Below are positions 1 to 12,094 of a stretch of DNA of 64,000 nt, piece by piece. This DNA comes from Bradyrhizobium sp. SK17 (GTDB lineage: Bacteria > Pseudomonadota > Alphaproteobacteria > Rhizobiales > Xanthobacteraceae), in the NCBI RefSeq assembly GCF_002831585.1, contig NZ_CP025113.1, forward strand, positions 7,207,001-7,271,000, read 5' to 3'. The translations under genes and the position numbers were made by a program. The notes under the pieces were generated by a model. It did no database searches and had not been told where the DNA came from. It saw only the letters and a list, made by a program, of their open reading frames with translations. Numbering within the stretch: position 1 is the stretch's first letter; every line of letters begins with the position of its first letter.

Positions 1-1116
1 ATCTCGATCGCGCAGATGACCGTGTCGCTCTACATGGTCGGCATCGCGCTGTCGCAACTCATCATGGGCCCGCTGTCCGACAAGTTCGGCCGCCGGCCGG
101 TGCTGCTCGCGGGCCTCGGCCTGATGGTCGTGGCGGGCATCGGTTCGGTGTTCGCCGAGACCCTGCCGCAGCTGATCGCGGCGCGCTTCTTCCAGGCGCT
201 CGGCGGCGCCAGCGGCATGGTGATCAGCCGCGCCATCATCCGCGATCTCTACCCGCGCGAACGGGTCGGCGCGATGATCAGCCTGGTCGTGGCTGCGCTG
301 ATGATCGCGCAGATGGTGAGCCCGCTGACCGGCGGCCTGTTGGAGACCGCATTCGGCTGGCGCGCGATCCTCTATCTCATCACCGCGGCGTCGCTGACCG
401 TCACCATCTTCATCGCGCTGGCGCTGCCCGAGACGCGGCGCGACCGCGCCGACAGCTCCAGCTTTCGCGGCGACCTCGGCAGACTGCTGCGGAGCCGCGC
501 CTTCGTCGGCTATCTGCTGTGCCAGGTGCTGGCGTCACAGATCATCTTCGCCTTCGCCGGCGGCGGCCCCTATATCGTGGTGACCCAGATGGGCCGCAGC
601 AGCGCCGAGTATGGCGCGTGGTTCGCGATGACCGGGTTCGGCTATTTCATCGGCAACCTGCTCTGCGTGCGCTTCTCGCCGCGGCACTCCCTCGAGAAGC
701 TGATCTGGTTCGGTCTCGCGCTACAGGTCGGCGGCAGCCTGCTGAACCTGGTCTGGAGTTTCGCCGGGCTGAACCAGGCACCGCTCTGGCTGTTCGGCAC
801 CCAGATGATCGTGATGGTCGCCAATGCCTTCGTGATGGCCAATTCCGCCGCCGGCGCCATCAGCATCCGCCCCGAGGCCGCGGGCACCGCCTCCGGTGCC
901 ATGGGCTTCCTGCAACAGGGCATCGGCTCGCTGATCTCGCAGTTCGGCGCCTATCTCGGCGGCCACTCCACCACCACGCTGCCGCTGACCGCAGCGATCT
1001 TCGCGATCTCGATCGCCTGCGCCTGCACCATGATCTTCGTCGTGCCGCGGCGCAATGTTGTGGTCAGCGAAGCGCTGATCGCACAGGCTGAGGAGGATGA
1101 GCAGGGGATGATGTGA
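1..1116 (+). CDS. Bcr/CflA-type MFS drug efflux transporter (5' partial)
   Basis: The reading frame is open from the first base, so the gene begins upstream and roughly the first one or two membrane segments are missing. The visible part is a run of hydrophobic helices typical of a 12-segment major facilitator drug:proton antiporter. The loop motif GPLSDKFGRRPVLL is the classic MFS motif A between helices 2 and 3, and the following SRAIIRDLYPRERVGAMIS matches the Bcr/CflA subfamily. It would export small toxic molecules across the inner membrane using the proton gradient; the substrate cannot be told. It converges on ligA, with a palindromic repeat in between. An internal Met at position 16 is not a credible start, because the transporter would lack its N-terminus. 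Confidence 0.85.
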   Translation: MSIAQMTVSLYMVGIALSQLIMGPLSDKFGRRPVLLAGLGLMVVAGIGSVFAETLPQLIAARFFQALGGASGMVISRAIIRDLYPRERVGAMISLVVAALMIAQMVSPLTGGLLETAFGWRAILYLITAASLTVTIFIALALPETRRDRADSSSFRGDLGRLLRSRAFVGYLLCQVLASQIIFAFAGGGPYIVVTQMGRSSAEYGAWFAMTGFGYFIGNLLCVRFSPRHSLEKLIWFGLALQVGGSLLNLVWSFAGLNQAPLWLFGTQMIVMVANAFVMANSAAGAISIRPEAAGTASGAMGFLQQGIGSLISQFGAYLGGHSTTTLPLTAAIFAISIACACTMIFVVPRRNVVVSEALIAQAEEDEQGMM

Positions 1117-1134
1117 GGCGCGCGCCTTCAACTC

Positions 1135-1235
1135 GTCATCCCCCGCGAAAGCGGGGGATCCAGTACGCCGCGGCCTATCGGGTGAACCACTGCGGCCTCT
1201 GGAATACTGGGTCCCCCGCTTTCGCGGAGGACGAC
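1135..1235. repeat. Palindromic intergenic repeat (CCCCCGCGAAAGCGGGGG family)
   Basis: Two inverted arms flank a centre of about 45 bases. The left arm contains GTCATCCCCCGCGAAAGCGGGGGATCC-type sequence, itself a hairpin, and the right arm (about 1205-1235) is its imperfect complement, ending GAGGACGAC. It sits between the convergent ends of the MFS gene and ligA, a usual place for such elements. It may double as a bidirectional terminator, although no T-run is obvious. Confidence 0.75.
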
Positions 1236-1261
1236 AGCGGTAAGCGCGGCGGCGCTGCGCC

Positions 1262-3421
<2,160 letters not shown>

Positions 3422-5092
3422 CTAACTCGCCGCCCTGAGCAGCCGTTCCGCGGCGGCCCTCGCCTCGGCGGTGATCTCGGCGCCGGCCAGCATGCGCGCG
3501 ATCTCCTCGCGGCGATGATCCGCCGCCAGCGCGTTGACGCGGGTGGCGACGCGCTTGCCCTTGTCGAGTGCGTCCTTCGAGATCAGGAGATGTTGGCTGG
3601 CGCGGGCCGCGACCTGCGGCGCGTGCGTCACCGCCATCACCTGCACCTTGCCGGCGAGGCGCGCCAGCCGCGATCCGATCGCGTCCGCCACCGCGCCACC
3701 GACGCCGGTGTCGATTTCGTCGAACACCAGGGTCGGTGCCGAGCCGCGATCGGCCAGCACCACCTTCAACGCCAGCAGGAAGCGCGACAGCTCGCCGCCG
3801 GAGGCGACCTTCATCATCGGACCCGGCTTGGTGCCCGGATTGGTCTGCACCCAGAACTCGACGCGGTCGATGCCCTGCGGCCCCGGCGCGGCCGCATTGC
3901 TCTGGACCTGGGTCATGAATTTGGCGCGCTCGAGCTTGAGCGGCGCGAGCTCGGCGTTGACGGCCTTGTTGAGCTTCTCGGCGGCCTTGCTGCGCGCCGC
4001 CGACAACTTCGCGGCGGCCGCGGCATAGCGCTTGTCGGCCTCGGCTGCGGCCGCTTCGAGCTTCTTGAGCTGATCGGCGCCGGCATCGATCAGCGCCACG
4101 TCGCCGGCATATTGCGCCGCCAGCGCGGCCAGCAGATCCACCGGCGTCGAGTATTTGCGCGAGGCGGCGCGCAGCGCGAACAACCGCTCCTCGATGCGTT
4201 CGAGCTCGGCCGGATCAAAATCGGTTGCCGCCAGCGCGGCGTGAAGGTGCTGGTCGGCCTCTTCCAGCGCATTGATCGCGATGTCGATCGCTCTCACCGC
4301 CGGCTCGATCAGTCCAGGAGCATTGGCGGCGCGTCGCTCCAGCCGGCGCACCGCGGCCGACAGCGCCGACAGCGGCGAGTGCGGGCCGCCGATTGCCTCC
4401 TGCGCCTCGCGCAGATCGGTCGCGACCTTCTCGCCTTGCATCATGGTGGTGCGGCGGTTGGCGAGCTCGGTCTCCTCGCCCTCCTTCGGCGCCAGCGCCT
4501 TCAGCTCCTGCGAGGCGTGACGCAGATAGTCGGCTTCGCGCGCGGCGCGCTCCATGCCGGCGCGATGCTCGTCGAGCGCGGTACCAGCGGTCCGCCTGAC
4601 ATCCCACAGCGCTTCCAGCGCCGCGACCTCCTTCTCGTGCCCTGCGAAGGCGTCGAGCAACTGGCGGTGGGTGGACGCGTCGACCAAAGCGCGCTCGTCG
4701 TGCTGGCCGTGGATTTCGACCAGAACCGCGCCGACCGCCTTCAGGGTCTGCACGCTGATCGCTTGATCATTGATGAAGGCGCGGGTGCGGCCGTCGGCGA
4801 GTTGCACGCGGCGCAGGATCATCTCACCGGTGTCGTCGAGGCCGTTCTCGGCGAGGATCTTCGCCGCCGGGTGCCCTTTCGGCACATCGAACGTCGCAGT
4901 GACCTGGCCCTGCTCGGCGCCATGGCGCACGAGGTCCGCATCGCCGCGACCGCCGAGCGCCAGCGCAAAGGCATCGAGCAGGATCGACTTGCCGGCGCCG
5001 GTTTCACCGGTCAGCACCGCCAGGCCAGGGGAGAATTCGATATCGAGCCGTTCGATCAGGACGATGTCACGGATCGACAGACGGGCCAGCAT
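3422..5092 (-). CDS. recN: DNA repair ATPase RecN
   Basis: This 556-residue SMC-like ATPase acts in recombinational repair of double-strand breaks. The N-terminus MLARLSIRDIVLIERLDIEF is the standard RecN start. The Walker A motif GETGAGKS is at about residues 30-37, a long central region predicts as coiled coil (repeated Ala/Glu/Leu heptads), and the C-terminal half has the ABC signature SGGELSRFLLAL and the Walker B segment LVFDEIDTGVGG. It lies between bamD and ligA on the same strand with a 13-base gap to the bamD stop, which is the order usually found in Rhizobiales. No LexA box was identified near the start. Confidence 0.96.
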   Translation of the reverse strand: MLARLSIRDIVLIERLDIEFSPGLAVLTGETGAGKSILLDAFALALGGRGDADLVRHGAEQGQVTATFDVPKGHPAAKILAENGLDDTGEMILRRVQLADGRTRAFINDQAISVQTLKAVGAVLVEIHGQHDERALVDASTHRQLLDAFAGHEKEVAALEALWDVRRTAGTALDEHRAGMERAAREADYLRHASQELKALAPKEGEETELANRRTTMMQGEKVATDLREAQEAIGGPHSPLSALSAAVRRLERRAANAPGLIEPAVRAIDIAINALEEADQHLHAALAATDFDPAELERIEERLFALRAASRKYSTPVDLLAALAAQYAGDVALIDAGADQLKKLEAAAAEADKRYAAAAAKLSAARSKAAEKLNKAVNAELAPLKLERAKFMTQVQSNAAAPGPQGIDRVEFWVQTNPGTKPGPMMKVASGGELSRFLLALKVVLADRGSAPTLVFDEIDTGVGGAVADAIGSRLARLAGKVQVMAVTHAPQVAARASQHLLISKDALDKGKRVATRVNALAADHRREEIARMLAGAEITAEARAAAERLLRAAS

Positions 5093-5105
5093 GCGAGGAC
5101 AATTC

Positions 5106-6014
5106 CTAGCCGAGACCTATCTTCTTGAAGGTCCTGCTGATCCAGGATCCCTGATTCTCGCTCGGCTCGAGACCGCCGGACTTTACTAGATTATACGCGT
5201 CCTTGTACCAGCGGCTGTCCGGAAAATTGTGGCCGAGCACCGCGGCGGCGGTCTGCGCCTCGCCGACAATGCCGATCGCCATATAGGCCTCGGTGAGCCG
5301 GTACAGCGCCTCTTCGACGTGGCGCGTGGTCTGGTACTGGGTGACCACGGTCTTGAAGCGGTTGATCGCGGCCGTGTAGTCGCGCTTCTCGACGTAGTAG
5401 CGTCCGACCGCCATTTCCTTGCCGGCGAGCTGGTCACGCGCGGCCTGGATCTTGTTCTTGGCCTGGGTGGCGTATTCGGAGGTCGGATATTTGCGCACCA
5501 CCTCTTCGAGCGCAGCGATCGCCTTCTCGGTGCGGCCCTGGTCGCGCGAGATGTCCGGGATCTGGTCGAAATGCGACGCCGCGATCAGGTACTGGGCGTA
5601 GGACGCGTCCGGGCTGCCGGGATGCAGCGTGACGTAGCGCGTCGCCGAGCCGATGCAGCTGTCATAGTCGCCGGCCTGGTAATACGAATAGGCCGACATC
5701 AGCAGCGACTTGCGGGCCCAGTCCGAATAGGGATGCTGACGGTCGACTTCCTCGAACTTCTTCGAGGCGGCCTTCAGGTCCTTCTTCTCGTTCATCATGT
5801 ACAAGCCCTCATTGTAGAGCTTGTCCGCGGGCTCATCGACGAACGTGTCGTCCTTGGCCATGAACTTGTCCCACAGCGCGCCGGTGCCGCAGCCTGAGAG
5901 CGGCATGGCCAGCACGATGAGGCCCACCGCAAAACGCAGCGTGCGCGCAGCCCTGGTCAGGCCGGAGACGTCAGAAGAATAGCGTGGTTCGAGCGCCATA
6001 CGCATTGCCGACAT
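5106..6014 (-). CDS. bamD: Outer-membrane assembly lipoprotein BamD
   Basis: BamD is the essential lipoprotein of the Bam complex that inserts beta-barrel proteins into the outer membrane. The 302-residue product has a signal peptide ending in a lipobox (AMPLSGC, Cys about residue 42), then tetratricopeptide-like repeats, for example YNEGLYMMNEKKDLKAASKK and ALYRLTEAYMAIGIVGEA. The length is slightly above the usual value because the N-terminus before the hydrophobic stretch is long; a start at Met6 (MALEPRY) is equally possible. It is downstream of lpxC and upstream of recN on the same strand, so two envelope genes sit side by side. Confidence 0.93.
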   Translation of the reverse strand: MSAMRMALEPRYSSDVSGLTRAARTLRFAVGLIVLAMPLSGCGTGALWDKFMAKDDTFVDEPADKLYNEGLYMMNEKKDLKAASKKFEEVDRQHPYSDWARKSLLMSAYSYYQAGDYDSCIGSATRYVTLHPGSPDASYAQYLIAASHFDQIPDISRDQGRTEKAIAALEEVVRKYPTSEYATQAKNKIQAARDQLAGKEMAVGRYYVEKRDYTAAINRFKTVVTQYQTTRHVEEALYRLTEAYMAIGIVGEAQTAAAVLGHNFPDSRWYKDAYNLVKSGGLEPSENQGSWISRTFKKIGLG

Positions 6015-6259
6015 GAATTGTAAAACCTGACGCCTTTGATGCGGTTAACGGCGACCCCACTCCACCCATGAACCGCGATCATGGATGCAATATCTCTCAC
6101 GCCGTTGGCGCCGTATCGAGGCAACCGCGGGCCTGTTTAACCGAAAAATGACCGTGGACCAACCGAATACGGAGCCAATCCGCCGGGAATAAGGCGACCC
6201 GGCGCAGCGCACAGTCTGCTGTGGTTATTACGGAAATTGGGCCCGACCGCCTGCGGCGA

Positions 6260-7222
6260 TCAGGACACGTCCGGGCCGTAGGCCGGGGCGACGAGCCCGC
6301 CAGCCATGCCGGCACCGGCTTCGACATGGCCACGGACGGGCCGCCGAGCGGTTTCCGATTCGACCACGCGCCAGGCGCTGCGATCGGCCAGCAGCGCCCT
6401 CAGCACCGCGTTGTTGAGCTTGTGACCGCCCCGCACCGAACGATAGCTGCCGAGCAGCGGCAGGCCGGCCAGCGCGAGATCGCCGATCACGTCGAGCACC
6501 TTGTGGCGGGCGCATTCGTTGGCGTAGCGCAGGCCCTCGGCGTTAAGCAGGCGGGCCTCGTCGAACACCACGGTGTTGTCGAAGTTGGCGCCGAGCGCGA
6601 AGCCTGCGCCCCACAACCGCGCCACGTCATTCATGCAGCCGAAGGTGCGGGCACGTGCGACCTCGCGGCGGAAGCCTTCCGGCGAAAGATCAAAGGAGAA
6701 AGTCTGGTGGCCGATCACCTTGTTGGTGAAGTCGATCTCGACTTCGGCGCGGAACCCGCCGGCGAACGGACGCAACTCGCCGATCGCGTCGCCAATCTTG
6801 ACCTGCACCGGCTTCAGCACCTGGATGAAGCGACGAACGGCAGGCTGGGTCACGATACCGGCCTGGTCGATGGCTGCGACGAACGCCGCAGCGCTGCCGT
6901 CCATGATCGGAACTTCCGCGCCGTCGATTTCGATCGTGGCGTTGTCGACGCCCATGCCGCGCAGCGCCGCGAGCACGTGCTCAGCGGTCGAGACCAGCGG
7001 CCCTTCGCGGTCACCCAGCACCGTCGCAAACTCGGTTGCGATCACAGCGTCAGCGGTCGCGGCGACTTCGCGGTCGGCACCATCGAGACCGGTGCGGACA
7101 AAAATAAAACCTGCATCAACAGGTGCAGGTCCCAATGTGAGATTGACAGGAAGACCAGAATGAACGCCTACGCCAGTCACGGTGGCTTGCGACCGAAGCG
7201 TTGTTTGACGGCTGAACTTCAT
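6260..7222 (-). CDS. lpxC: UDP-3-O-acyl-N-acetylglucosamine deacetylase LpxC
   Basis: LpxC catalyses the committed step of lipid A synthesis, removing acetate from UDP-3-O-acyl-GlcNAc with a zinc ion. From the ATG at 7222 the protein is 320 residues and begins MKFSRQTTLRS, the usual family start; an in-frame GTG at 7249 would add nine residues that do not look like LpxC. Zinc ligands are visible as His82 in STAEHVLAAL and His240/Asp244 in HKVLDVIGDLAL. His267 in GGHKLNNAVL is the catalytic histidine. A 350-base gap and a terminator separate it from ftsZ, so lpxC probably has its own promoter. Confidence 0.95.
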   Translation of the reverse strand: MKFSRQTTLRSQATVTGVGVHSGLPVNLTLGPAPVDAGFIFVRTGLDGADREVAATADAVIATEFATVLGDREGPLVSTAEHVLAALRGMGVDNATIEIDGAEVPIMDGSAAAFVAAIDQAGIVTQPAVRRFIQVLKPVQVKIGDAIGELRPFAGGFRAEVEIDFTNKVIGHQTFSFDLSPEGFRREVARARTFGCMNDVARLWGAGFALGANFDNTVVFDEARLLNAEGLRYANECARHKVLDVIGDLALAGLPLLGSYRSVRGGHKLNNAVLRALLADRSAWRVVESETARRPVRGHVEAGAGMAGGLVAPAYGPDVS

Positions 7223-7515
7223 TCGATAATGCCCACTACCCGACTTCACTCAATTCAAGTGGCCAAACTTCCCCAAGGCCGACTCGCTTGAGCTCCCCAA
7301 GTCACGGCAGACCATAGTCACTGCCCTAAACCGCGCCAACTCACGCTTCTTTACCGATTGTTACCCCATCTCCGCCGCATTCAGGCCCAAGGTTAACCAA
7401 ATTGCGACAGCGAAAACGGTCTTCGGCGAGCGCGCATCTGACCACCGAAAGAATAATTAATCATTTAAAATCAGTTGGTTGTTGACCCAACGAAACCGCC
7501 TCTGCGCCTAAAGGA
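7223..7515. other. Intergenic region upstream of lpxC
   Basis: This stretch lies between the lpxC start and the ftsZ terminator. It is AT-rich relative to the rest of the window, particularly at 7451-7490 (AATAATTAATCATTTAAAATC), and presumably holds the lpxC promoter. I cannot point to a convincing -35/-10 pair, and no open frame here looks coding. Confidence 0.5.
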
Positions 7516-7547
7516 GAAGGCCCCGGCGGTTCCCCGCCGAGGCCTTC
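7516..7547 (-). terminator. Rho-independent terminator after ftsZ
   Basis: Read on the minus strand the sequence forms a stem of GAAGGCCTCGGCGG against CCGCCGGGGCCTTC with a four-base loop and one mismatch, followed by TCCTTT. It begins about 25 bases past the ftsZ stop codon and would end the ftsQ-ftsA-ftsZ transcript. Confidence 0.8.
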
Positions 7548-7572
7548 TTCATCGCCAAGGTTGTAACAAACT

Positions 7573-9351
7573 TCAGTTGGCCTGACGGCGCAGGAAGGCC
7601 GGGATATCAAGATGGTCATCGCCCTGTGGCGCCGGGGCAACAGGTACTGGACGGCCATGGGCGTCCAATCCCTGCGGAGCTGGGCGCTTCGCATATTCGG
7701 ATACCGGCGATTCGTTCGCCGAGATCTGCTGAGCGACGCTGCGGGCCTGCTTGCGCTCGGGCAGCGGCGGCATCGAGGGCATCGCCGGGCCGGAAGCACG
7801 GGCCGCGATCGGCGGCTCGGTCTCCTCGTCACGACGGCCGAGACCGACATTGGCCAACCGCTGCAGCAGCGACAGCCGGGTCTTCTGCGGGTGCTCGGCC
7901 TCGCCGTCATGGGCCTGACGGATCTCGGCCTGTGCCGGCATCGGCAGGTCCTCGAATTTCGGCATCCGCGGGGCGCGCACCGGCGACCGCTCGGCTGCCT
8001 GCGGGATGAAGGTCTCGGGCGGCATCGGCTCGTGCTGCTCGGCCCGGGTTGCCTCGTGGTCCGGGAACAGCGTGGGCTTCTGGGCGATCGGTCGCACGGT
8101 GACGTCACCGTAGGAGGCCGGCTGCATCGACGCCTGAGCAACCGGTGCACTGTCCGGGGCAACGGCGGCGGCGATCGCGGCGAGCGCGGCGCGCTCGACG
8201 GCGGGACGCTGCTGGGGTGCGGCGGCAATCGGCGCAACCGTCACGCCGGTCGGCGGCTCGAGCTTCTGGGCACGCTCGGCCATGCGCTGGTTGTCGGCAC
8301 GCAGGCGGGCGGTGAGATCGGCCAGCCGGCTCTCCGGCGAGCCGCCCTGTTGCTGGGCGGGCGCCTGGGCACGGGACGCGATCGCGGCCTGCTCGATGCC
8401 GGTTGCGACCACCGAGACGCGGATGATGCCGTCGAGCGATTCGTCGAAGGTGGCGCCGACGATGATGTTGGCGTCGGCATCGACCTCTTCACGGATGCGG
8501 GTCGCGGCTTCGTCGACCTCGAACAGGGTGAGGTCCTTGCCGCCGGTGATCGAGATCAGAAGGCCGCGGGCGCCCTTCATCGACGAGTCGTCGATCAGCG
8601 GGTTGGCGATCGCAGCTTCGGCGGCGGTCAGCGCGCGCTTCTCGCCGGTGGCCTCGCCGGTGCCCATCATCGCCTTGCCCATTTCCCGCATCACGGCGCG
8701 GACGTCGGCGAAGTCGAGGTTGATCAGGCCTTCCTTGACCATCAGGTCGGTGATGCAGGCAACGCCCGAGTACAGCACCTGGTCGGCCATCGCGAACGCG
8801 TCGGCGAAGGTGGTCTTCTCGTTGGCGACCCGGAACAGGTTCTGGTTCGGAATGATCAGCAGCGTGTCGACCACCTTGTGGAGCTCGGAGATACCGTGCT
8901 CGGCGGTGCGCATCCGGCGCTGACCTTCGAAGTGGAACGGCTTGGTGACCACACCGACGGTGAGGATCCCCATCTCGCGGGCAGCCTTGGCGATCACGGG
9001 CGCAGCACCGGTGCCGGTGCCGCCGCCCATGCCGGCGGTGACGAACACCATGTTGGCGCCGGTGAGATGATCGCGCAGCTCGTCCATCACCTCCTGCGCG
9101 GCCGCGGCGCCGACATCGGGCTGCGAACCGGCGCCGAGGCCCTGGGTGACCTGGGTGCCCATCTGGATGATGCGCTGCGCCTTCGACATGGTCAGCGCCT
9201 GCGCGTCGGTGTTGGCGACGACGAAGTCGACGCCCTGCAACCCGGCGGTGATCATGTTGTTGACGGCATTACCACCCGCGCCGCCGACGCCGAAGACGGT
9301 GATCCGTGGTTTCAGCTCGCTGATGTCAGGGGGTGTCAGATTGAGTGCCAT
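7573..9351 (-). CDS. ftsZ: Cell division GTPase FtsZ
   Basis: FtsZ is the tubulin-like GTPase that polymerises into the Z-ring. The tubulin signature GGGTGTG is at residues 109-115, and the N-terminal [14 protein letters not shown] binds nucleotide. The GTPase and C-terminal core domains end at about residue 325. A long Pro/Ala/Glu-rich linker of about 250 residues follows, then the conserved C-terminal peptide [15 protein letters not shown], which in other bacteria binds FtsA. The 592-residue length is long compared with enteric FtsZ (about 380) and fits Bradyrhizobium and relatives. The ATG at 9351 is preceded by GAGAGGCAACC as ribosome binding site. Confidence 0.98.
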   Translation of the reverse strand: MALNLTPPDISELKPRITVFGVGGAGGNAVNNMITAGLQGVDFVVANTDAQALTMSKAQRIIQMGTQVTQGLGAGSQPDVGAAAAQEVMDELRDHLTGANMVFVTAGMGGGTGTGAAPVIAKAAREMGILTVGVVTKPFHFEGQRRMRTAEHGISELHKVVDTLLIIPNQNLFRVANEKTTFADAFAMADQVLYSGVACITDLMVKEGLINLDFADVRAVMREMGKAMMGTGEATGEKRALTAAEAAIANPLIDDSSMKGARGLLISITGGKDLTLFEVDEAATRIREEVDADANIIVGATFDESLDGIIRVSVVATGIEQAAIASRAQAPAQQQGGSPESRLADLTARLRADNQRMAERAQKLEPPTGVTVAPIAAAPQQRPAVERAALAAIAAAVAPDSAPVAQASMQPASYGDVTVRPIAQKPTLFPDHEATRAEQHEPMPPETFIPQAAERSPVRAPRMPKFEDLPMPAQAEIRQAHDGEAEHPQKTRLSLLQRLANVGLGRRDEETEPPIAARASGPAMPSMPPLPERKQARSVAQQISANESPVSEYAKRPAPQGLDAHGRPVPVAPAPQGDDHLDIPAFLRRQAN

Positions 9352-9440
9352 GGTTGCCTCTCTCGATTATGCGCGCGTTGGTTCGTCCCGGCCGCTGGCC
9401 GCGGGAGCTGGTGAAAATGCAGTGAGCCGGGGTGCGGTCA

Positions 9441-10757
9441 TCAGAAGCCCTCGCGAAGCCATCGTCCGACCTTTCCGAAGTAACCGTCTGTCCCTGTCCT
9501 GAGCTGCCGCGTGCGCCGCGGTTCGACATGTTCAAGGTGAGCGTATTGCGGATAGACCAACAGGCCAGTGGGCACCGAGAACGAGGCGCCCTTCGCCTCG
9601 TTCGGCAGCCGGCCAAAGCCGAGCGGGCGGCCGATGCGGACCTGACGGTTCAGGATACGGGTGGCGAGCTCGACGGTGCCGGTGAGCTGCGAGGCGCCGC
9701 CGGTCAGCACGACGCGCGCCCTCGGCTCTGCCGCGAAGGGGGAATCCGCGAGCCGGTCACGGATCATTTCAAAAATCTCCTCGGCGCGATGCCGGACAAT
9801 GTTCGCGATCGTGGCGCGGGACACGATTTGCGGAGTCTCCCGATCATCGCCTGCAGTGGGAACGGACATCAGCTCGCGCGAGTCCGAACCGCCGGTCAGC
9901 ACCGTGCCATATAACGTCTTGATTCGCTCGGCATCCGCAATGCACGCGCCGATGCCGCGCGCAAGATCCATCGTGATGTGTTGCCCGCCGAGCGCAAATC
10001 CCGATGCGTGCACGAGACGGCCGCCGGAATAGGTCGCAAGCGTCGTCGATCCCGCGCCCATCTCGACGACGGCGGCGCCGAGATCGGCCTCGTCGTCGGT
10101 GAGCACCGACAGGCCGGCGACGTAGGGGCTCGATGCCATGGCTTCGACGTTGAGATGGCAGCGCTCGACCACCAGCATCAGGTTCTTGGCGACCGTCGCG
10201 TCCGACGTCACCACGTTCATGTCGACGCCGAATTGGCGCGCCACCATGCCCCGGGGATCGCGGATGCCCTTGACGCCGTCGAGCGCGTAGCCGACCGGCA
10301 AAGCGTGCAACACGGTGCGGCCGGCGCCGGCAGCGTGGCGCATGCCGGCCGAGGTGACCCGGCTGATATCGTCGGAGGTGACCGAGCCGCCGCGGATATC
10401 GGCCGCGGCTTCAACCAGTTGCCCATGCTGCCTGCCACCGGAGACCGACAGCAGCACGGACTCGACACGGACCTTGGCCATGCGCTCGGCCAGCGCCACG
10501 GCATGGCGTACGGCCTTCTCGCATTCGGCGAGATCGACCACCGAGCCGGCCTTGACGCCGCGCGACTGGATCTGGCTGTAGCCGATCAATTCCACCGCAT
10601 GGGTGCGGCCGCGCAGCGCTTCGTTCGGCGGCGACGGCCTGAGCCGCGCGATCATGCAGGCGATCTTGCTGGAGCCGACGTCGAGCGAAGCCACCATCGC
10701 GGTGCGCTTCTGCATCGGGCGGGTCTTCGGGGTCAGGTTGCGATCAAGACCGGTCAT
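9441..10757 (-). CDS. ftsA: Cell division protein FtsA
   Basis: FtsA is the actin-like ATPase that tethers FtsZ polymers to the membrane and recruits later division proteins. The 438-residue product has the N-terminal actin-fold phosphate loop VASLDVGSSKIACMIA near residue 22, a 1C domain, and the second phosphate-binding segment VVEMGAGSTTLATYSGG. Its C-terminus, KVGRWLREGF, is a typical amphipathic membrane-targeting helix. The start codon overlaps the ftsQ stop by four bases (ATGA), indicating translational coupling. ftsZ follows after 89 bases. Confidence 0.96.
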   Translation of the reverse strand: MTGLDRNLTPKTRPMQKRTAMVASLDVGSSKIACMIARLRPSPPNEALRGRTHAVELIGYSQIQSRGVKAGSVVDLAECEKAVRHAVALAERMAKVRVESVLLSVSGGRQHGQLVEAAADIRGGSVTSDDISRVTSAGMRHAAGAGRTVLHALPVGYALDGVKGIRDPRGMVARQFGVDMNVVTSDATVAKNLMLVVERCHLNVEAMASSPYVAGLSVLTDDEADLGAAVVEMGAGSTTLATYSGGRLVHASGFALGGQHITMDLARGIGACIADAERIKTLYGTVLTGGSDSRELMSVPTAGDDRETPQIVSRATIANIVRHRAEEIFEMIRDRLADSPFAAEPRARVVLTGGASQLTGTVELATRILNRQVRIGRPLGFGRLPNEAKGASFSVPTGLLVYPQYAHLEHVEPRRTRQLRTGTDGYFGKVGRWLREGF

Positions 10758-11761
10758 GCGGCGTCCCCGGCCTTCTTCTTGGACTTCTTGTCCTTGAACT
10801 GCTCGTCGCGCGCCTTGCCGGCGTCCTCGGACAATTGCACGATCAGCCGATCGGGCAACCGCATGTCGACGGCGACGATGTCGCGCGAGAACAGCTTCTC
10901 GTCCTTGTCGAGCTTGGAGAGCGCGGCGAGCGCGTTGCCGACGTCGTTCTCGGGCAGGCGAACATCCAGGCCGTCCTTGAGCCGCAAATTCCAGCGCCGC
11001 TCACCGACGAAGATCGCGGCCTTGGTCACCGAACGCACCTGCGGGTAACGGTCGAGCAGCGCCAGGAAGTCGTGGGCGCGCGTATCGGCGCCCTTGCCCA
11101 CCACCAGCGGCAGGGTGAGGAAGCGGCGCGACACGTAGGGCTCGAGCACCGCGCCGTCGGAGGCGATCACCGACAGGCGGCCGTCCTGCTGCCACAGCGC
11201 GAAGGCGGTGCGCTCGACGATGTCGATCTGCAACCGGCCCGGGTAGAGCTTGAGGATCGTGGCATCCGCGATCCAGGGATTGGCCTTCAGCTTGGCGCGC
11301 ACCGTGTCGGCGTCGAGGAACAGCAGCGAGGAGCGGCCATTGACGCCGCCAATCGCAAGCACCTCGTCCTGGCTCAGCTGCTTGCGGCCGTTGATGCCGA
11401 CGGTGGTGATGCGGAAACCCGCGGTATTGGCGAGCGCGTTGCGGGTGTCGCTCAGTGCCGTGGTGAATTCCTCGACATGGCCGCCGCGGACGATGCCGAA
11501 GCCCAGGCTGCCGAACAGGATCGCGAGCGTCGCGACCAGGCCGATGCGGCGCGGCAGATAGCGCTCGACCATCAGGATGTAGCGGTTCGGCGGCTCGCGA
11601 TCGATCACCGGCGGCCGCTTGGCGGGACGGCGGCGGCGGCGTGCGAGATGGGCGCCGACATACTCGCGCAACAGCACCGCCGCTCCAATAGCGGCTGCTT
11701 TCAGGTCAGCTTGAGGCCCCAGCGATCGCACCGATCGGGTGAGGCGTCCTGCACCGTCCAT
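10754..11761 (-). CDS. ftsQ: Cell division protein FtsQ
   Basis: FtsQ is a bitopic inner-membrane divisome protein that joins FtsL/FtsB and other late proteins. The 335-residue protein has a basic cytoplasmic N-terminus (HLARRRRRPAKR), one membrane segment at about residues 75-95 (IGLVATLAILFGSLGFGIV), a periplasmic POTRA domain (FRITTVGINGRKQLSQDEVL onward) and the FtsQ beta domain, ending in a Lys-rich tail. It is followed by ftsA with a four-base overlap. The 333-base gap before it means ftsQAZ may have a promoter separate from ddl. Confidence 0.93.
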   Translation of the reverse strand: MDGAGRLTRSVRSLGPQADLKAAAIGAAVLLREYVGAHLARRRRRPAKRPPVIDREPPNRYILMVERYLPRRIGLVATLAILFGSLGFGIVRGGHVEEFTTALSDTRNALANTAGFRITTVGINGRKQLSQDEVLAIGGVNGRSSLLFLDADTVRAKLKANPWIADATILKLYPGRLQIDIVERTAFALWQQDGRLSVIASDGAVLEPYVSRRFLTLPLVVGKGADTRAHDFLALLDRYPQVRSVTKAAIFVGERRWNLRLKDGLDVRLPENDVGNALAALSKLDKDEKLFSRDIVAVDMRLPDRLIVQLSEDAGKARDEQFKDKKSKKKAGDAA

Positions 11762-12094
11762 TGCACGAACTCGTCACATGTTGTGCCCGCGAAACCCCCG
11801 CGGGTCCCGGCACAATCACGTCTCGGCAAAACCGGGTGGGATTAGAGTGGCCCCCTGTTCCCTGGTTGCGATCCTCGAAGCGGTAATCCGCGACAGCTCA
11901 CGCCCCGGCAGCCAAGCGCTACATGCGCCGCCAGCGTTAACCTTCGGGCTTCCTGGTAAACAAACGGTAAATGACTTCGGCCTGGAGCGTGTTTTGATCA
12001 ACGCTGTGAGTACTTTGCCGCGAACTCGTTAGCATTTTAGCAACAGCGCCCGGGTTCCATCCGGCCGGGCCGGCCCGGTTCCCACCGCACCAGC
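11762..12094. other. Intergenic region between ddl and ftsQ
   Basis: A 333-base gap with no credible open frame. It is relatively AT-rich around 11935-12030 and contains GGTAAACAAACGGTAAATGAC. It probably holds a promoter for ftsQAZ, because similar gaps in alphaproteobacteria do. The GC-rich string near 12060-12085 (CGGCCGGGCCGGCCCGG) lies just after the ddl stop and could form a hairpin. Confidence 0.45.

Noticed and set aside
7461..8237. Arg/Ser/Pro-rich frame overlapping the ftsZ 3' part
   Set aside because: It is a shifted reading of the FtsZ linker and continues through the terminator hairpin.
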